The notes under the pieces are model-generated. The model did no database searches. It saw nothing but the letters and a program-made list of their open reading frames with translations, and had not been told where the DNA came from. A stretch of 6,517 nucleotides of DNA from Streptomyces sp. WM4235 (GTDB lineage Bacteria > Actinomycetota > Actinomycetes > Streptomycetales > Streptomycetaceae), in NCBI RefSeq assembly GCF_001279725.1, contig NZ_LGDE01000072.1, positions 1 through 6,517 of the forward strand. Reading direction: 5' to 3'. The translations under genes were made by a program, and so were the position numbers. Positions 6,092-6,517 of the stretch are shown piece after piece. The number at the start of each line of letters is the position of its first letter. The stretch's first letter is position 1.

Positions 6092-6125
6092 GTGTGCCGG
6101 GCGGCTGGCGGGCTGCCCGGCACAC
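6092..6125 (-). terminator. Strong GC hairpin, likely terminator of the lamin-tail gene
   Basis: GTGTGCCGGGC (6092-6102) and GCCCGGCACAC (6115-6125) form a perfect 11-bp stem. Inner pairs 6103/6114 (G-U), 6104/6113 and 6105/6112 extend it towards a small loop. On the minus strand it begins 53 bases after the lamin-tail gene stop, before the methyltransferase leader. That placement suits termination of the upstream transcript. No T-run follows on either strand, as is common in high-GC actinobacteria. Confidence 0.6.
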
Positions 6126-6178
6126 GATCATTGCGGGTTCGACTGCCGCCCGTTCACAGGCGGGGGGCTGTAACTCGG

Positions 6179-6517
6179 TCAGCGGCGGCGGCCCCAGGTG
6201 TCGGTGTCGACGGTGCGGCCTCGGTCGTCGCGCAGGGTGGCGGTGTCGCCGCGGTTGCCCCAGATGTACTCGCGCTTGCCCTGGAAGACGTCGGTACGGG
6301 AGTCACGTCCGACTCCCGTGTGGACCCGGATCGTTCCCCGACCCGCGATGCGGATGTCGTGGAAGCGGTAGCGGTTGCCGTCGGCGTCGCGCAGCGTCCA
6401 GCCGCGCAGGTTCACCGCCTGGCGGGTGGTGTTGCGGATCTCGACCCACTCGTTGTTCAGGGAGCGGTTGGAGTGGTCGTCGCGTCCGGGGCTGTCGGCC
6501 TGGACGCGGCTGATCTC
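6179..6517 (-). CDS. Lamin-tail-domain (LTD) protein, C-terminal part (5' end outside window)
   Basis: The last 112 codons are present and the gene continues beyond the right edge. The visible part is nearly a whole lamin-tail domain, a small immunoglobulin-like beta fold found in many secreted bacterial proteins. Its typical order of segments is ISRVQADSPG, then NNEWVEIRN, then VNLRGWTLRDADGNRYRF, then GRGTIRVHTG, then YIWGNRGDTATLRDDRG, ending in WGRRR. The EWVEI.N and L.GW.L.D segments are the hallmarks of the family. Short Streptomyces proteins of this kind usually carry an N-terminal signal peptide and act outside the cell; that part is missing here, so export is only inferred. No enzyme activity is expected; such domains are thought to bind other molecules or tether proteins. 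It is followed by the 6092-6125 hairpin, so it probably ends its own transcription unit. Confidence 0.9.
   Translation of the reverse strand, partial: EISRVQADSPGRDDHSNRSLNNEWVEIRNTTRQAVNLRGWTLRDADGNRYRFHDIRIAGRGTIRVHTGVGRDSRTDVFQGKREYIWGNRGDTATLRDDRGRTVDTDTWGRRR

Noticed and set aside
5943..6131. 63-codon N-terminal extension of the methyltransferase from ATG 6131.
   Set aside because: The extension is Arg/Cys/Trp-rich, runs through the heptamer array and part of the 6092-6125 hairpin, and resembles no methyltransferase N-terminus. The fold starts right after ATG 5942.
6032..6450. Plus-strand Gly/Arg/Cys-rich open frame opposite the lamin-tail gene.
   Set aside because: It has low-complexity composition typical of an antisense shadow, and the minus frame has clear lamin-tail motifs.

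Overview
The window is very GC-rich, with a strong G/C bias at third codon positions, ATGA gene overlaps and GTG starts. Its gene families (FecCD permeases, a lamin-tail-domain protein, and SatA-like acetyltransferase and cupin relatives) point to an actinobacterium, most likely Streptomyces or a close relative. That assignment is inferred from composition and families, not from any search.

Layout, left to right. Bases 1-1251 (minus strand) hold two translationally coupled FecCD-type permease genes of an iron-siderophore ABC importer. The upstream one is complete at 357 aa, and the downstream one is cut by the window edge after 60 codons. Bases 1252-1575 are a 324-base gap with no convincing gene, although about 1434-1530 on the minus strand keeps a coding-like third-position bias. 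Bases 1576-4497 (minus) encode a 973-aa protein of unknown function. Its N- and C-terminal halves carry the same series of motifs in the same order, offset by about 536-545 residues, so it appears to come from an old internal duplication of a roughly 290-residue helical module.

Bases 4500-5295 look like a decayed segment on the plus strand. There is a frameshifted, N-terminally truncated SatA-type GNAT acetyltransferase remnant, then the first third of a small cupin protein that has lost its second half. The cupin relic runs into the 3' end of an intact, convergent SAM-dependent methyltransferase gene (5286-5942, minus).

Upstream of the methyltransferase is a four-copy heptamer tandem repeat (5973-6000) and a long GC-rich hairpin (6092-6125). 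The hairpin is well placed to terminate transcription of the last gene, a lamin-tail-domain protein (6179-6517, minus) whose 5' end lies outside the window.

Only the two permeases clearly work together: they would form the membrane channel of one importer and would need an ATPase and a binding lipoprotein encoded elsewhere. The other genes look like independent units of accessory chromosome. The most interesting item is the unrecognised 973-aa duplicated-module protein. I see no tRNA, rRNA, CRISPR array, intact mobile element or recognisable multi-gene defence system.
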